A stretch of 64,000 bases of DNA, taken from positions 331,585-395,584 of the forward strand of contig NZ_NCQY01000009.1 in assembly GCF_002894645.1 (NCBI RefSeq). Reading direction: 5' to 3'. The notes under the pieces are model-generated. The model worked only from the letters and a program-made list of their open reading frames with translations, searched no databases and was not told where the DNA came from. Shown here piece by piece: positions 54,316 through 63,771 of the stretch. Each line of letters starts with the position of its first letter. Position 1 is the first letter of the stretch. The translations under genes were made by a program, and so were the position numbers. The stretch is from Salinibacter altiplanensis. GTDB taxonomy: Bacteria > Bacteroidota > Rhodothermia > Rhodothermales > Salinibacteraceae.

Positions 54316-55341
54316 CTACGTTTCCTGCTGGGCCCCGCAGCTCTGCCGCACCACGAGCTCCGGCGCAAGCTCCGTGTGAACAGGGTCGGTCTCGGCGGTC
54401 TCGATTTGGTCGACAAGCAGGTCGATCGCCGCCTGGCCCTTCTCGTACACCGGCTGGCGGACCGTCGTGAGCGGGGGAATGGCGTACTGGGCTGCGGGTA
54501 GATCGTCGAACCCGACGATCGCGACTTCCTCGGGGACCTTGTATCCACACTCGTTGAGCGCAAGCAATGCCCCCATCGCCATTGTGTCGCTCGCACAGAA
54601 CAGGGCCCGGGGCATCTGCGCCCGCTCCGCCCACGCCTGGACGATGGCGTGCCCGCTCTCTTGGGAGTAGTCCCCCTCGGCCACGTGCCGGTCCGCCACC
54701 GCAACACCGGCCTCCGACAGGGCCCGTTCAATGCCCCGCCGTCGATGCGTGGATTCCTCAAGGTCTCGACTTCCCAGGATCAGTCCAATCTCTTCGTACC
54801 CGAGGTCGCAGAGGTGGCGCCCCGCCTCGTATCCGCCCTGCGCGTTGTCGATGTCGACGGAGCTGAAGGCGTCCCAACTGGAATCCTGGCCAATCAGCAC
54901 CGTCGGGGCCCCATCCGCGTCGAGCGTAGAGGCGACGAGGTCCGTAACTTCCGTCGTGACCAGAACGTACCCGTCGAATCGCGCGTCCCGGGCCCGGTCT
55001 TCGATCTCGTCTTCGACCTGATCAGAGACCATCGACAGCGACACGAAGTACCCCCGCTCCAGGCCTCGCTCAAAAAGCCCCGAATACAGCAACGGCCAGT
55101 AGCCATTGGCCAGGGACTCGTCCCCTCGCCGGGGCGTAAGGACACTCACTTCGAAGGATCGATCGGTGGCCAGGCTCCGGGCAACCGAACTGGGGCGGTA
55201 GTCATGTTCTTCGATCACCCGCAGCACCCGCTCTCGGGCCTCCGCGCTTACATTCGGATGATCATTCAGCACACGGGACACCACCGACCGGGAGACGTAC
55301 GCCAGCTCAGCGACCTGGTCAATGGTCATGTCGTCTTCCAT
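54316..55341 (-). CDS. LacI-family transcriptional regulator
   Basis: 341 aa. N-terminal HTH with hinge helix: MTIDQVAELAYVSRSVVSRVLN, HPNVSAEARERVLRVIEEHDYRPSSVARSLATD (in part), followed by a periplasmic-binding-protein-like sensor domain (VLIGQDSSWDAFSSVDIDNAQGG, ALFCASDTMAMGAL, IVGFDDLPAAQYAIPPLTTVRQP). Located inside the amino-sugar locus; sites of LacI type precede susC, the CBM9 gene and the kinase gene, so it is the obvious candidate to control them. Effector likely a GlcNAc-derived sugar; inference only. No such site is seen before its own gene. Confidence 0.95.
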   Translation of the reverse strand: MEDDMTIDQVAELAYVSRSVVSRVLNDHPNVSAEARERVLRVIEEHDYRPSSVARSLATDRSFEVSVLTPRRGDESLANGYWPLLYSGLFERGLERGYFVSLSMVSDQVEDEIEDRARDARFDGYVLVTTEVTDLVASTLDADGAPTVLIGQDSSWDAFSSVDIDNAQGGYEAGRHLCDLGYEEIGLILGSRDLEESTHRRRGIERALSEAGVAVADRHVAEGDYSQESGHAIVQAWAERAQMPRALFCASDTMAMGALLALNECGYKVPEEVAIVGFDDLPAAQYAIPPLTTVRQPVYEKGQAAIDLLVDQIETAETDPVHTELAPELVVRQSCGAQQET

Positions 55342-55839
55342 GGCGGGATGGGGCAGGTGTTGGGAGGTCGACGAGTCCCCCGCGGAAACGGAGTCGACGG
55401 GGACGTAGAGGTATGCCTCGTAGGGGAATCTTGATGGTTTGAAAAGATACGGTGTTGCGATGAAGGAGACAACCTGTGAGCTCCCTCATCGTCTCCGAAA
55501 GAGGCCCCCGCCTCCCCCACGAGCACTCTTTGCAGAGGCGGCCCTGGGCCGAACGCACCCCCCTCCGGTCCTCCGACGGTGGGGAGATCCTCCCCTAAGA
55601 ACCTGTTTTAATTTTGGATCGAATGAGAAGCGCGAGCATCGAGGAGCCGAAAATCGGCACATGGTCGAGGGCTGTCATGGGGCACCCTGAGCGCCAACGA
55701 CGCGAAGCTAGTGCTGCCGTGCCGTGAAGTGCGTTCAGAGTGCGACCGCCTAAGCCCAGAGGCGATGTGCAGGCCCTCACTGCCGCTCGGAGCCCCGAGA
55801 CAGAAATCAAAACAGTTCTCAGGCCCCCACGGAGGCATC
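55342..55839. other. Gap between GH20 gene and LacI gene
   Basis: 498 bases with no gene. The right half is a TIR-bounded element at 55598-55819; the left half shows nothing beyond a possible LacI-gene promoter. Confidence 0.5.
55598..55819. mobile_element. MITE-like element with imperfect terminal inverted repeats
   Basis: Left end agaacctgttttaattttgg and right end cagaaatcaaaacagttct are inverted copies with one bulge and about three mismatches over 20 bases. The 222-base interval has no transposase frame; ends of this form occur in IS5-group elements, so a deletion derivative is possible. No clear target-site duplication. Confidence 0.5.
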
Positions 55840-58467
55840 TTACGGGGACGTGGGAACCGTGACGGTCCGTCCGCCCCGGCCACGCGTATCGAAGGTCCGC
55901 AGCCGGACGGTCGCTCCGTCTGGGACCGACACCGGACCGGTATATCGGGGCGACGTGGCGGTCGGACGGGTGCCGTCCATTGTGTAGCGGATCGGCAGGC
56001 CCGGCAGGCCCACGTTCGCCTTCAGGGGGCCGTCCGCGGCCGTGCCTCCAGGCGGCGGCAGACGGTAGGACCAGTTCGGGTGCCGGACGCTCAGACGAGG
56101 AAGCTCGCGGCGGCCCAGTCGATTTGCAAACGCGGTCCAGGCGTCGGCCCGGCGGGCCCGCAGCGCCTCCGTGTCGTTGATCGTTGCCCAGCCGGACCGC
56201 CGAGCCCAGGCGCGCTCGGCGAGCCCCAAGAGTCGAGGGACAGCCATGTACTCCATCCGGTCGGGGTCGCGCAGGGTCTCCCCCCAGAGCTGCCCCTGCA
56301 GGCCATGAATGTTTGTTCGGGCGGAATCGGCGAGCCGCACCCGATCAGCAAAGGCCGTGTCGGGATCGATTGGCCGCCCCATGGCGGTGCGGTCGGCACT
56401 CTTGTAGAGATCGAAGGGGACAAAGGCGAAGGGGGCCTTCGCATCGACGAAGCTCGCCCAGTAGTAGCCGTCCTCTCGGGGGTGCTTGCTGTAGGCCATG
56501 TCGAAGTAGAAGTTGGTGGCCTGCGCCATCACCACATCGTAGCCCGCGTTGGCCAGCCGGTAGGCGCGGTCCTCGGTCCCACCGCCCCAGATGTTGCTCC
56601 AGACGTAGGGACGAACGTTTTCGTCGACCAGGGCCTCGTTCGGCGTCGTGGTTGCGGACCGGTGATCGGCCTCTTCCAGCCCCACCTCTTCCCACCCCGC
56701 CATGGCAATGCCCCGTGCGGCCAGTGTGTCCTGAAACCGGCCCAGAAAGTGGCCGAAGAGGGCCTCGGCCTCGTCGACCCCTTCGGTGCGCGCGATGTAG
56801 TCGTCACAGAGGGGGGAACCCGCCCACACGCCCTCCGGCACCTCATCGCCCCCCACATGGAGGGCCGGGAGCGGCGCCCCCGCCGTCTCGTGCAGGCCCC
56901 GAAGCTCGTCGACGACCGTCGACAGGAACCGGTAGGTGGACGGCCGACACACGTTCATGACGTTGTCGTCCCACCCCTGCACAGACTCGTAGCTGGACGT
57001 GTCGGCCGGATCCCGAAGCCGGTACGCATGGGCCGCCGCCGTATCCCCCGCGGCCCGGAGTCGGCGTGTCCGGGCCTCCATGGCCTGGATAGCGGCGCGG
57101 GCGTGGCCCGGCACATCGATCTCGGGCATGACGGTAATGTGACGCGCATTCGCGTAGCGCAAGATGTCGAGGTAGTCAGCCCGGCTGTACCAGCCGCTTC
57201 CACGTGAGGCCTCGGGCGCTGGATTCGGCCCCGACCCGTAGGACGGCATCAGGTGCTCCCGCTCATCGAGCGTGTGGCCGCGGCGGCCGCCCACACGGGT
57301 CAGCGCGGGCAGGCCCTCGACGGCGAGGCGCCATCCCTCATCGTCGGTGAGGTGAAAGTGAAAGGTGTTCAGCTTGTAGAAGGCCATGACGTCGAGGAGC
57401 CGCTTTACCGCCGCTACCGACTGGACGTTGCGGGCCACGTCGAGGTGCAGCCCCCGATAGTCAAATCGGGGCCCGTCGACGATGCGGGCGGCGGGCACCG
57501 CCACCGGCGGCGACGGCACCCGGTAGGCCGCCACGGGCAGCCAGGCCTCCAGGCTCTGCACGCCGTAGAACACGCCGGCGTCGGTCGTGCCCGTAATGGT
57601 GATGCCCGTGTCCGGATCGACCGCAAGCCGGTAGGCCTCATCCCGGACCGAGTCGGCCGCGGCCGGCGTCACTGGGGCCCGGCGGAGCGTGATGGCGGCG
57701 GCAGAGTCCGTTTTCGTCGTGCGGGGACGTCGTCCCAGCGCCGCGGCCAGTCCGTCCGCGAGCTGACGGGCCTCGGCGGCCAGGCCTTTCTCGTACCCGA
57801 TGGTCGCGTCTGCCCCCAGCAGAAACGATCCGGGCCGCCGATCGACCGAATCCGGAGTAGGGACGATGCGTCCCTTCGCTTCGGGGGGGCGCGTCGACAC
57901 GGCGGTGTTCTCGGCGTACCGGGCCGCAGGGGTCGGCATGGGCCACACGTCGTTCGGGCCTCGTGTCGTCTGCTCGGGGCGCGTGAAGGGCTCGATCGTG
58001 ACGTCCGACACGGCGGCCGGCGGCGTGGGCCGGCCCTCCCCGTCCGCAAACACGACATAGAAGCCCGCGGGGGCATCAATGCGCTTGATGAGCGATCCCG
58101 GGGCCTCCACCGTGAACTGCAGCCGGTCGCCGGGCCCGATTGGGGAAAAGTTGTCGTCCGGCTCCAGCTTGTAGAAGTCCCCGTTGATGCGCGTGATGCG
58201 CACCGGCGCCGTCACACTCTCCGGGGCCATTTGACGTGAGAAGTTGAAGTAGAGCGTCCAGTTGGTGCCACCCAGCGCGGCGGCTCCGTGATTCTCGATT
58301 GTGAACGACGCCCGGAATCGGCGGCCGTTGTCGACCTGATTCGTCTCCCCCCCCCACCGGATCGAAAGGTCGGCGGCGGAGGGATGCGCGGAGGCGGGGT
58401 CGGGCTGGGCCTTCGCGGTCAAGGCCCCACCAACAAGCAGTAGCAGGGAAAGTACGACGGTGCGCAT
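55840..58467 (-). CDS. Family 20 beta-N-acetylhexosaminidase, exported
   Basis: 875 aa with signal peptide (MRTVVLSLLLLVGGALTAKAQ). Domains: N-terminal CHB_HEX-like sandwich (about 25-190), GH20b alpha/beta domain (about 225-345), catalytic barrel with FDYRGLHLDVARN, FHFHLTDDEGWRL, MPEIDVPGHARA and the Asp541-Glu542 pair in HVGGDEVP, and a C-terminal GTRPTATSP-type fragment domain (about 810-875). It removes terminal GlcNAc/GalNAc from chitin oligosaccharides, chitobiose or glycans by substrate-assisted catalysis. Downstream of susD but behind a hairpin terminator, so probably expressed at lower level or from its own promoter. ATG at 58467 chosen from the signal peptide. Confidence 0.95.
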   Translation of the reverse strand: MRTVVLSLLLLVGGALTAKAQPDPASAHPSAADLSIRWGGETNQVDNGRRFRASFTIENHGAAALGGTNWTLYFNFSRQMAPESVTAPVRITRINGDFYKLEPDDNFSPIGPGDRLQFTVEAPGSLIKRIDAPAGFYVVFADGEGRPTPPAAVSDVTIEPFTRPEQTTRGPNDVWPMPTPAARYAENTAVSTRPPEAKGRIVPTPDSVDRRPGSFLLGADATIGYEKGLAAEARQLADGLAAALGRRPRTTKTDSAAAITLRRAPVTPAAADSVRDEAYRLAVDPDTGITITGTTDAGVFYGVQSLEAWLPVAAYRVPSPPVAVPAARIVDGPRFDYRGLHLDVARNVQSVAAVKRLLDVMAFYKLNTFHFHLTDDEGWRLAVEGLPALTRVGGRRGHTLDEREHLMPSYGSGPNPAPEASRGSGWYSRADYLDILRYANARHITVMPEIDVPGHARAAIQAMEARTRRLRAAGDTAAAHAYRLRDPADTSSYESVQGWDDNVMNVCRPSTYRFLSTVVDELRGLHETAGAPLPALHVGGDEVPEGVWAGSPLCDDYIARTEGVDEAEALFGHFLGRFQDTLAARGIAMAGWEEVGLEEADHRSATTTPNEALVDENVRPYVWSNIWGGGTEDRAYRLANAGYDVVMAQATNFYFDMAYSKHPREDGYYWASFVDAKAPFAFVPFDLYKSADRTAMGRPIDPDTAFADRVRLADSARTNIHGLQGQLWGETLRDPDRMEYMAVPRLLGLAERAWARRSGWATINDTEALRARRADAWTAFANRLGRRELPRLSVRHPNWSYRLPPPGGTAADGPLKANVGLPGLPIRYTMDGTRPTATSPRYTGPVSVPDGATVRLRTFDTRGRGGRTVTVPTSP

Positions 58468-58498
58468 AAAACGGACGGAGCACAGGGGCAAAACGAAC

Positions 58499-58528
58499 AC
58501 AAAAAAGGAGGGCCGACCTCGGCCCTCC
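58499..58528 (-). terminator. Strong hairpin terminator between susD and GH20 gene
   Basis: On the minus strand GGAGGGCCGA (58528-58519) pairs fully with TCGGCCCTCC (58516-58507), then TTTTTTGTG. It lies 42 bases past the susD stop and about 40 bases before the GH20 ATG, so it should end most susCD transcripts. Confidence 0.9.
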
Positions 58529-58570
58529 TCCATGGATTCTTTTAGGAAGCAGTGGAGAACGCTTCTGAAC

Positions 58571-60193
58571 TTACTCGGCGCACTGTTCGGCGTACGCCCC
58601 GCAGTCCCACCACACGCGGGCCGTAAGGCGGTCTGACTGAGAAATGTTCTGTCGCTCACGGGCCTCCTGGTAGTTGTCTCCGTTGAGGTCCCGCTCACTC
58701 TGGGGGTAGTCCAGGCGGCGGATCAGTTCTCCCCCTGTGTCCCCCTCCTCCGGCGCGGGAGTCAGCTCCGGATAGCCCGACCGCCGCCAGTTCGACCAGG
58801 ACTCAATCCCGTTGAAGAAGGTGGCGGCCCAGTACTGATTGTTAATGGCCCGTAGACGTGCCTCTTTGCCGCCGGGCAGGGGATTATCGGAGAGATACTG
58901 CCCAACCTCCGACTCGCTGACGCTGGTGTCGTCTCCGTACCGGGTGATCGAGTTCATGGCCGCCCGCACTCCGTCCTCGTAGTGGGCCTCCGCCGACCCG
59001 GGGACGTTCCAGCCCCGCACCTTCGCCTCCGCGAGCATCAGCTCCACCTCCGCGTATGTCTGAAAGAACATGGGGGCGTCGAGCCCTCGCAGGTTGGGAT
59101 GGATGCGCGTGTACTGGTCGAGGTCGTCGGTGTACTCGTCACTGTCGGCGAGCTCGTTGTTGTCGAACCCGTTGGGCAGGCCGCGCTGCTGGGCCGGATC
59201 TTCGACCAGCGTGCCGTCGAGGCCTTCCGGCGCAAGCACCCCGTACTCTGTGAGGCGCGGGTCCGCTTTGTCTTGCAGCCAGTCCACGAACGTTTCGCTG
59301 AGCCACTGTCCCGGGAAGTTCTGCATCACCTCACTATTGGCGTTCGTGTTAAAGCCCGCAGGGCCGCCTGACGGCCCCGTTTCGTGGGACACGTACGCAT
59401 CATCGTCGATGCTCTTCATGACGCCCCCGTCGGCACGGACGGCCTCCTCGGCCCAGCTCTGGGCCAGGTCCGGACGCACCTTCACGAGGCGCAGGGCCAG
59501 GCGCAGCTGGAGCGAGTTGGCAAACCGTTTCCACTGCTCAACATCGCCTCCGAAGAACAGATCAGCCCCCCCGAACGTCGGTTGCGACGCGTCGAACTGG
59601 TCGACCGCCCCTCGGAGCTCGTCGTGCAGGTCCCTGTAGATGCTATCCTGTTGCGTGTAGTGAGGGGTAAATTCGCCTTCCAACGTGCCCTTTCCCGCCT
59701 CGAAGTACGGAATGTCTCCGTAGACGTCGGTGAGGCGCTGAAAGGTAAGCACGCGCATGATCCGGGTGGCCGCCAGCCGGTTGACCTGCTCGGGCTTTCC
59801 CTCTAGCTCACTGATGAGGGTATTCGTGTTGGTGACAGTGCGGAGGAAGTTCGACCCATTGGGCCCTCCTCCGTATCGCGTGTCAAAGAGGGACGCCGAC
59901 CATGCACTCACGTATTGGTTGAAGTTCCCCGCGTAGAAGCCCGGGTTCGCGATGTGCTGCACGATCGGCATCGCATAAATCAAATTCGTGCGCCACACCT
60001 CGAACCGGCTCCCCGACACCCCGAGCTGAAGGGTGGTGAACTCAAGGTCCGGGTTTGGATCGTTGGCGGTCGTGGGGTCCTTGTTCATGTCCCCAAAGTC
60101 TCCAACCCCGTCACAGGACACGAGGAGAAGCGCGAGGACTCCGACCGAGAGAAGAGACGTGAGGCGAGTAGCTTTCGAGCAAGTCGACACCAT
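58571..60193 (-). CDS. SusD/RagB-family outer-membrane lipoprotein
   Basis: 540 aa lipoprotein (signal TSLLSVGVLALLLVSC, lipidated Cys near residue 26). SusD-like features: GDMNKDPTTAND at the N-terminus, helical TPR-like regions, VLTFQRLTDVYGDIPYFEAGKG and the C-terminal AINNQYWAATFFNGIESWSNWRRSGYPEL (in part), typical of the SusD_2 branch. It binds glycan or peptide outside the cell and closes the SusC barrel. Directly downstream of susC (55 bases) and upstream of a GH20 gene. Substrate inferred from neighbours as GlcNAc-containing oligosaccharide. Confidence 0.94.
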   Translation of the reverse strand: MVSTCSKATRLTSLLSVGVLALLLVSCDGVGDFGDMNKDPTTANDPNPDLEFTTLQLGVSGSRFEVWRTNLIYAMPIVQHIANPGFYAGNFNQYVSAWSASLFDTRYGGGPNGSNFLRTVTNTNTLISELEGKPEQVNRLAATRIMRVLTFQRLTDVYGDIPYFEAGKGTLEGEFTPHYTQQDSIYRDLHDELRGAVDQFDASQPTFGGADLFFGGDVEQWKRFANSLQLRLALRLVKVRPDLAQSWAEEAVRADGGVMKSIDDDAYVSHETGPSGGPAGFNTNANSEVMQNFPGQWLSETFVDWLQDKADPRLTEYGVLAPEGLDGTLVEDPAQQRGLPNGFDNNELADSDEYTDDLDQYTRIHPNLRGLDAPMFFQTYAEVELMLAEAKVRGWNVPGSAEAHYEDGVRAAMNSITRYGDDTSVSESEVGQYLSDNPLPGGKEARLRAINNQYWAATFFNGIESWSNWRRSGYPELTPAPEEGDTGGELIRRLDYPQSERDLNGDNYQEARERQNISQSDRLTARVWWDCGAYAEQCAE

Positions 60194-60248
60194 GGCGGAC
60201 GTAGGTAGAAGTACGTGGGAGGGCAGAGGAGGTCGGTTGGGCCTGGGG

Positions 60249-63200
60249 TCAAAATTGGAGATTGACCGACGCACCAATGCTTCGGGACTGGGGAACCCCC
60301 GCCTGCTCAAAGCCCGGGGTGGCTTCGCTGTTGTAGCTGGACTCGGGACTGATATTCGGCACCGAGTCGTGCAGGTAGAACAGGTTTCGCCCCACGACCG
60401 AGACGCTTGCGCTGCGCGCCGGCACACGGTTCATCACGCTGCTCGGCAGGTCGTAGCTCAATCGGAGCTGACGGAGTTTGATGAAGTTCGCGTCGTAGAC
60501 AAACTCTTCGGCAATCTGCCCGGCGATCTCCCCGTAGTACTCGGAGGGGCGGACGCCGACATCGTTTTCCCGATCGACGTCCACCTCTCCTTCCCCGGTA
60601 ACGCTTCCCACGACGCCCTCCCCGACGAAGCAATCCTCCGGGTATTGCCCGTTCGGGCCGGCCTGCTCGTCACAGGCGGCGCGGCCGGTGAGCGTTGCCT
60701 CGTGCAGGCCGTTGCTGTAGGCATTGGCGTTGGTCCCGGACAAGACCTTGCCGCCCCACTTCGCGTCGACCAAGAAGTTCAGGCTGACGTTCCGGTACGA
60801 GACGGTGTTCGAGAAGCCGAGCGTCCAGTCGGGCGCGCCGGTGCCCAGCACCTCTTTCTCCCCGGACAGGGGAAGCCCATCTTCCCCGTGGACGATGCGC
60901 CCCTGATCGTCGCGGACGTATGTGTTCCCGTAAATGGCGTTGGCGGGCTGCCCCGCGACCTGGGCAATGTTGGCCGTGCCGATGCGGTTTTCCGCCCCGA
61001 CCCGCACATCGAGCCCTGGGGCGAGGGATTCGACCTCGCTCCGGTTTGCCCCGAAGTTGACCCTCGAATCCCAGTTCCAGTCCTCCGTCGAGTAGGGGAC
61101 CGACGTCAGAAGCAGCTCCACGCCTGTGTTCTGAATCTCGCCACTGTTGGCCGTCCGGGCCGTGTAGCCCGAGGTCGGCGAAACGGTCACGTCCAGGATC
61201 TGATCGACCGTGCTTCGGCGATACCAGGTAAAGTCGATGCCAAACCGATCATTGAGAAACTGCGTCTCGAATCCAAGCTCCACCTCTCGCGTCGAGGTTG
61301 GCTTCAGATCGAGCAACGGAACGCTCAGCTGCGTGATCGTCTCCAGGGCCTGTCCCTGATGCTGCCCGAGGATGCCGTAGGTGAGACTGGTCCGGTACGG
61401 ATCCGTGTCGCCCCCGATCTCGGCCCAGGACGCCCGCACTTTTCCGTAGCTCAGTACGTCCGGCAGGTCGAAGGCATCCGTAAAGACGAAGCTTCCGCTC
61501 ACCGCCGGGTACACGAACGGGTTGTTGTCTTCGGGGAGGGTGGACGACCAGTCGCTACGCGTGGTCAGCGTGAGGAAGAGGTAGTCCCGATAGGTGAAGG
61601 CGGCCGACCCGAAGAAGGACCGAATCTGCTCTTCTGAGAAGTCGTAGTTCCGGGTCGGGTTGGCCGTGTTTGAGATCGTTTCCAGGTCAGGAATGCTAAA
61701 GTCTCGCCCGAAGACCCCCACCTGCTCGAACTGCCGATGCCGCAGGCTGCCCCCCACATCGAGCCGAAGCAAAAGGGCGTCGGTGAGGGTGGGCGTTGCG
61801 GTGGCCAAGAGCTTCGAGTTGCTCTCCCATACCCGGTAGGTATCCTCGGTCATGGATCCTCCCGGTTCGAACGCAGACCCGAACGCGTCCACGTTCGTCC
61901 GCCGGAGCGAGTACCAGTCGAGCCCCGTCTGTCCCTGCAGGGACAGCCAGTCGTTGACCGAATAGGTGAGGTTGACGTTTCCCAAAATGCGGTCCTTGTC
62001 GTCGTCGGCGTCCAACTCATTCACGGCCCAGTACGGATTGGTGGGAAGGCCGTCGGACGTGAATTGCTTCTCGACCCCCTCCTCGGTTTCCCCCGGCCGC
62101 AGGGCACTTTTGGGAACGTTGTTCGGCAGAAACGAAATCAGATAGTTCGGATTCCGGGCCGTATCGTTTAGGAACGTTCGGTTGTCTGTGAGCTCATTCT
62201 GGTACGTGACGCTCGCATCGGCCGTAAGCCCTCCAAACTGGGTCTTTCCCCGAAGATTGAGGTTGGTTTGTTCGTACCCCGAGTTCGGAACGACGCTCTC
62301 GGTGCTTTGGTGCGACCCGGACAGGCGGAGCGAGGCGTCTTCAAAGCCCGCATTGATCGACAGCGAATGCTTCTGCGACAGCCCCGTTCGGTAAAACCCC
62401 TGTCGGTCGGCCACGGCGGCGTACGGTCGCACCTCTCCGTCAAACTGCGGGGCCTCATCGACCGCCCCGAGCGGTGCTCCCCAGCTCGAGAGGCCGGCGC
62501 TAACCGCCGCGTTCTCGTTTGACGGCGCCCGGCCCTGTGTGCCCTGGCCGTACTGGCTCTGGAAGTCCGAAAACCCACTGATTACATCCTCAGCCGTCAC
62601 CGTCGAGCTGTACTGCACATTTACCTCTCCCGGGGCCGACGTACGGCCCGTCTTCGTCGAGATCAGCACCACCCCGTCCCGGGCACGCGTCCCGTACAGG
62701 GCGGCGGCCCCGGCCCCCTTCAGCACGGAGATGTCTGCAATGTTCTCCGGATTTACGACCGATAGCGCACTTCCCCCATCCCGCCCGCCGAATTTTCCGG
62801 CCCCGCCAATGACCGTGTTGTCGATGGGAATCCCGTCTACGATGAAGAGCGGGTCGTTATCCCCCGCAATCGACGAGACACCCCGGATGTTGATGCTTGA
62901 GGACGCGTTTGGGCCGGAGGCATTTGAGCTCAAAACAAGTCCCGGCACGTTTCCCTGCAATAGGGTGGCCGGGTTGGATTCCGTGACGTCGACGAGGTCT
63001 TGCGCCTCAATACTGCTCGTCGCGTATCCCACGGAGCGCTGCTGCCGCTCGATGCCGAGCGCCGTCACGACGACCCCCTCAAGCTCCTGCGACTCGGTCT
63101 GGAGCGCAACGCGAATCTCTGAGCGCCCGTCCAGCGAAACCGTTTTTGTTTGGTACCCGATGAAGGAGAATGTGAGTGTGTCCTGCGAGCTGTCCACCAC

Positions 63201-63434
63201 GAGGGTGAACTCTCCGTTCGGATCGGTGACCGTTCCTCGATCGCTTCCCACCTCTCGGATGTTCACTCCAGGGAGGGGAGACTGGGTGTCGGCGGACACG
63301 ACGGTGCCGGTCACCTCAACGTCTTGTGCGTGCACGGCCTGCACGCCCCCAAACAGCCCGCCGCCAAGAAAGGCCCCGAGGACGGCCGCGAACATGAGCT
63401 TGCGAAGCGAGCACGAAGGGATGACGTCAAACAT
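60249..63434 (-). CDS. SusC/RagA-family TonB-dependent transporter
   Basis: 1061 aa outer-membrane barrel. Signal peptide (KLMFAAVLGAFLGGGLFGGV), then a carboxypeptidase-D-like domain (VTGTVVSADTQSPLPGVNI, FIGYQTKTVSLDG), the SusC box region LEGVVVTALGIERQQRSVGYA, plug domain with RGVSSIAGDNDPLFIVDG and YGTRARDGVVLI, and a 22-strand-type barrel to an aromatic C-terminus (GASVNLQF). Energised by TonB, it imports oligomers captured by SusD. Three LacI-type sites lie 112-206 bases upstream. ATG at 63434 chosen; 63395 is an alternative. Confidence 0.96.
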   Translation of the reverse strand: MFDVIPSCSLRKLMFAAVLGAFLGGGLFGGVQAVHAQDVEVTGTVVSADTQSPLPGVNIREVGSDRGTVTDPNGEFTLVVDSSQDTLTFSFIGYQTKTVSLDGRSEIRVALQTESQELEGVVVTALGIERQQRSVGYATSSIEAQDLVDVTESNPATLLQGNVPGLVLSSNASGPNASSSINIRGVSSIAGDNDPLFIVDGIPIDNTVIGGAGKFGGRDGGSALSVVNPENIADISVLKGAGAAALYGTRARDGVVLISTKTGRTSAPGEVNVQYSSTVTAEDVISGFSDFQSQYGQGTQGRAPSNENAAVSAGLSSWGAPLGAVDEAPQFDGEVRPYAAVADRQGFYRTGLSQKHSLSINAGFEDASLRLSGSHQSTESVVPNSGYEQTNLNLRGKTQFGGLTADASVTYQNELTDNRTFLNDTARNPNYLISFLPNNVPKSALRPGETEEGVEKQFTSDGLPTNPYWAVNELDADDDKDRILGNVNLTYSVNDWLSLQGQTGLDWYSLRRTNVDAFGSAFEPGGSMTEDTYRVWESNSKLLATATPTLTDALLLRLDVGGSLRHRQFEQVGVFGRDFSIPDLETISNTANPTRNYDFSEEQIRSFFGSAAFTYRDYLFLTLTTRSDWSSTLPEDNNPFVYPAVSGSFVFTDAFDLPDVLSYGKVRASWAEIGGDTDPYRTSLTYGILGQHQGQALETITQLSVPLLDLKPTSTREVELGFETQFLNDRFGIDFTWYRRSTVDQILDVTVSPTSGYTARTANSGEIQNTGVELLLTSVPYSTEDWNWDSRVNFGANRSEVESLAPGLDVRVGAENRIGTANIAQVAGQPANAIYGNTYVRDDQGRIVHGEDGLPLSGEKEVLGTGAPDWTLGFSNTVSYRNVSLNFLVDAKWGGKVLSGTNANAYSNGLHEATLTGRAACDEQAGPNGQYPEDCFVGEGVVGSVTGEGEVDVDRENDVGVRPSEYYGEIAGQIAEEFVYDANFIKLRQLRLSYDLPSSVMNRVPARSASVSVVGRNLFYLHDSVPNISPESSYNSEATPGFEQAGVPQSRSIGASVNLQF

Positions 63435-63771
63435 GACAGTCCGGCCTACAGTCCATGGGGAGGGGCGCAGCAGAAGCAGGGTCGACGACACTCCGGCCCC
63501 TCCGTGTCTGGACGAGCCGTTGCTTCACGTCGACGCTTCTTCTGTTGGATGCGCTTCCATGATACTCTGACGGGGTCTGTTAGATCAAGGAACTGTTATC
63601 TTTTGGGACCGCTTCCACCTCTTTTTTGGAAGCGCTCCCAGCCCCAAAGACGGGACATTTTTTCCTCCTCGCAGATCTGCCGTCGCGGAGGGTACGTCCC
63701 AAGGGGCAGAGGCATACGGCGGGACGCGAGGGCGTTGTCAGCGCGGACGCCATCGGCCCCAGCCCGCCTCG
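63435..63771. other. susC control region
   Basis: 337 bases with three LacI-type sites (63546, 63604, 63627) and no gene. susC promoter expected between the sites and 63435. Confidence 0.6.
63546..63640. promoter_or_regulatory. Three LacI-type operator sites upstream of susC
   Basis: TGGATGCGCTTCCA (63546-63559), TGGGACCGCTTCCA (63604-63617) and TGGAAGCGCTCCCA (63627-63640). All fit TGGRASCGSTYCCA. The outer two starts are 81 bases apart, the last two 23 bases. Confidence 0.75.

Noticed and set aside
55711..57207. 498-codon + strand frame opposite the GH20 gene
   Set aside because: Overlaps the catalytic domain of GH20; no family features.
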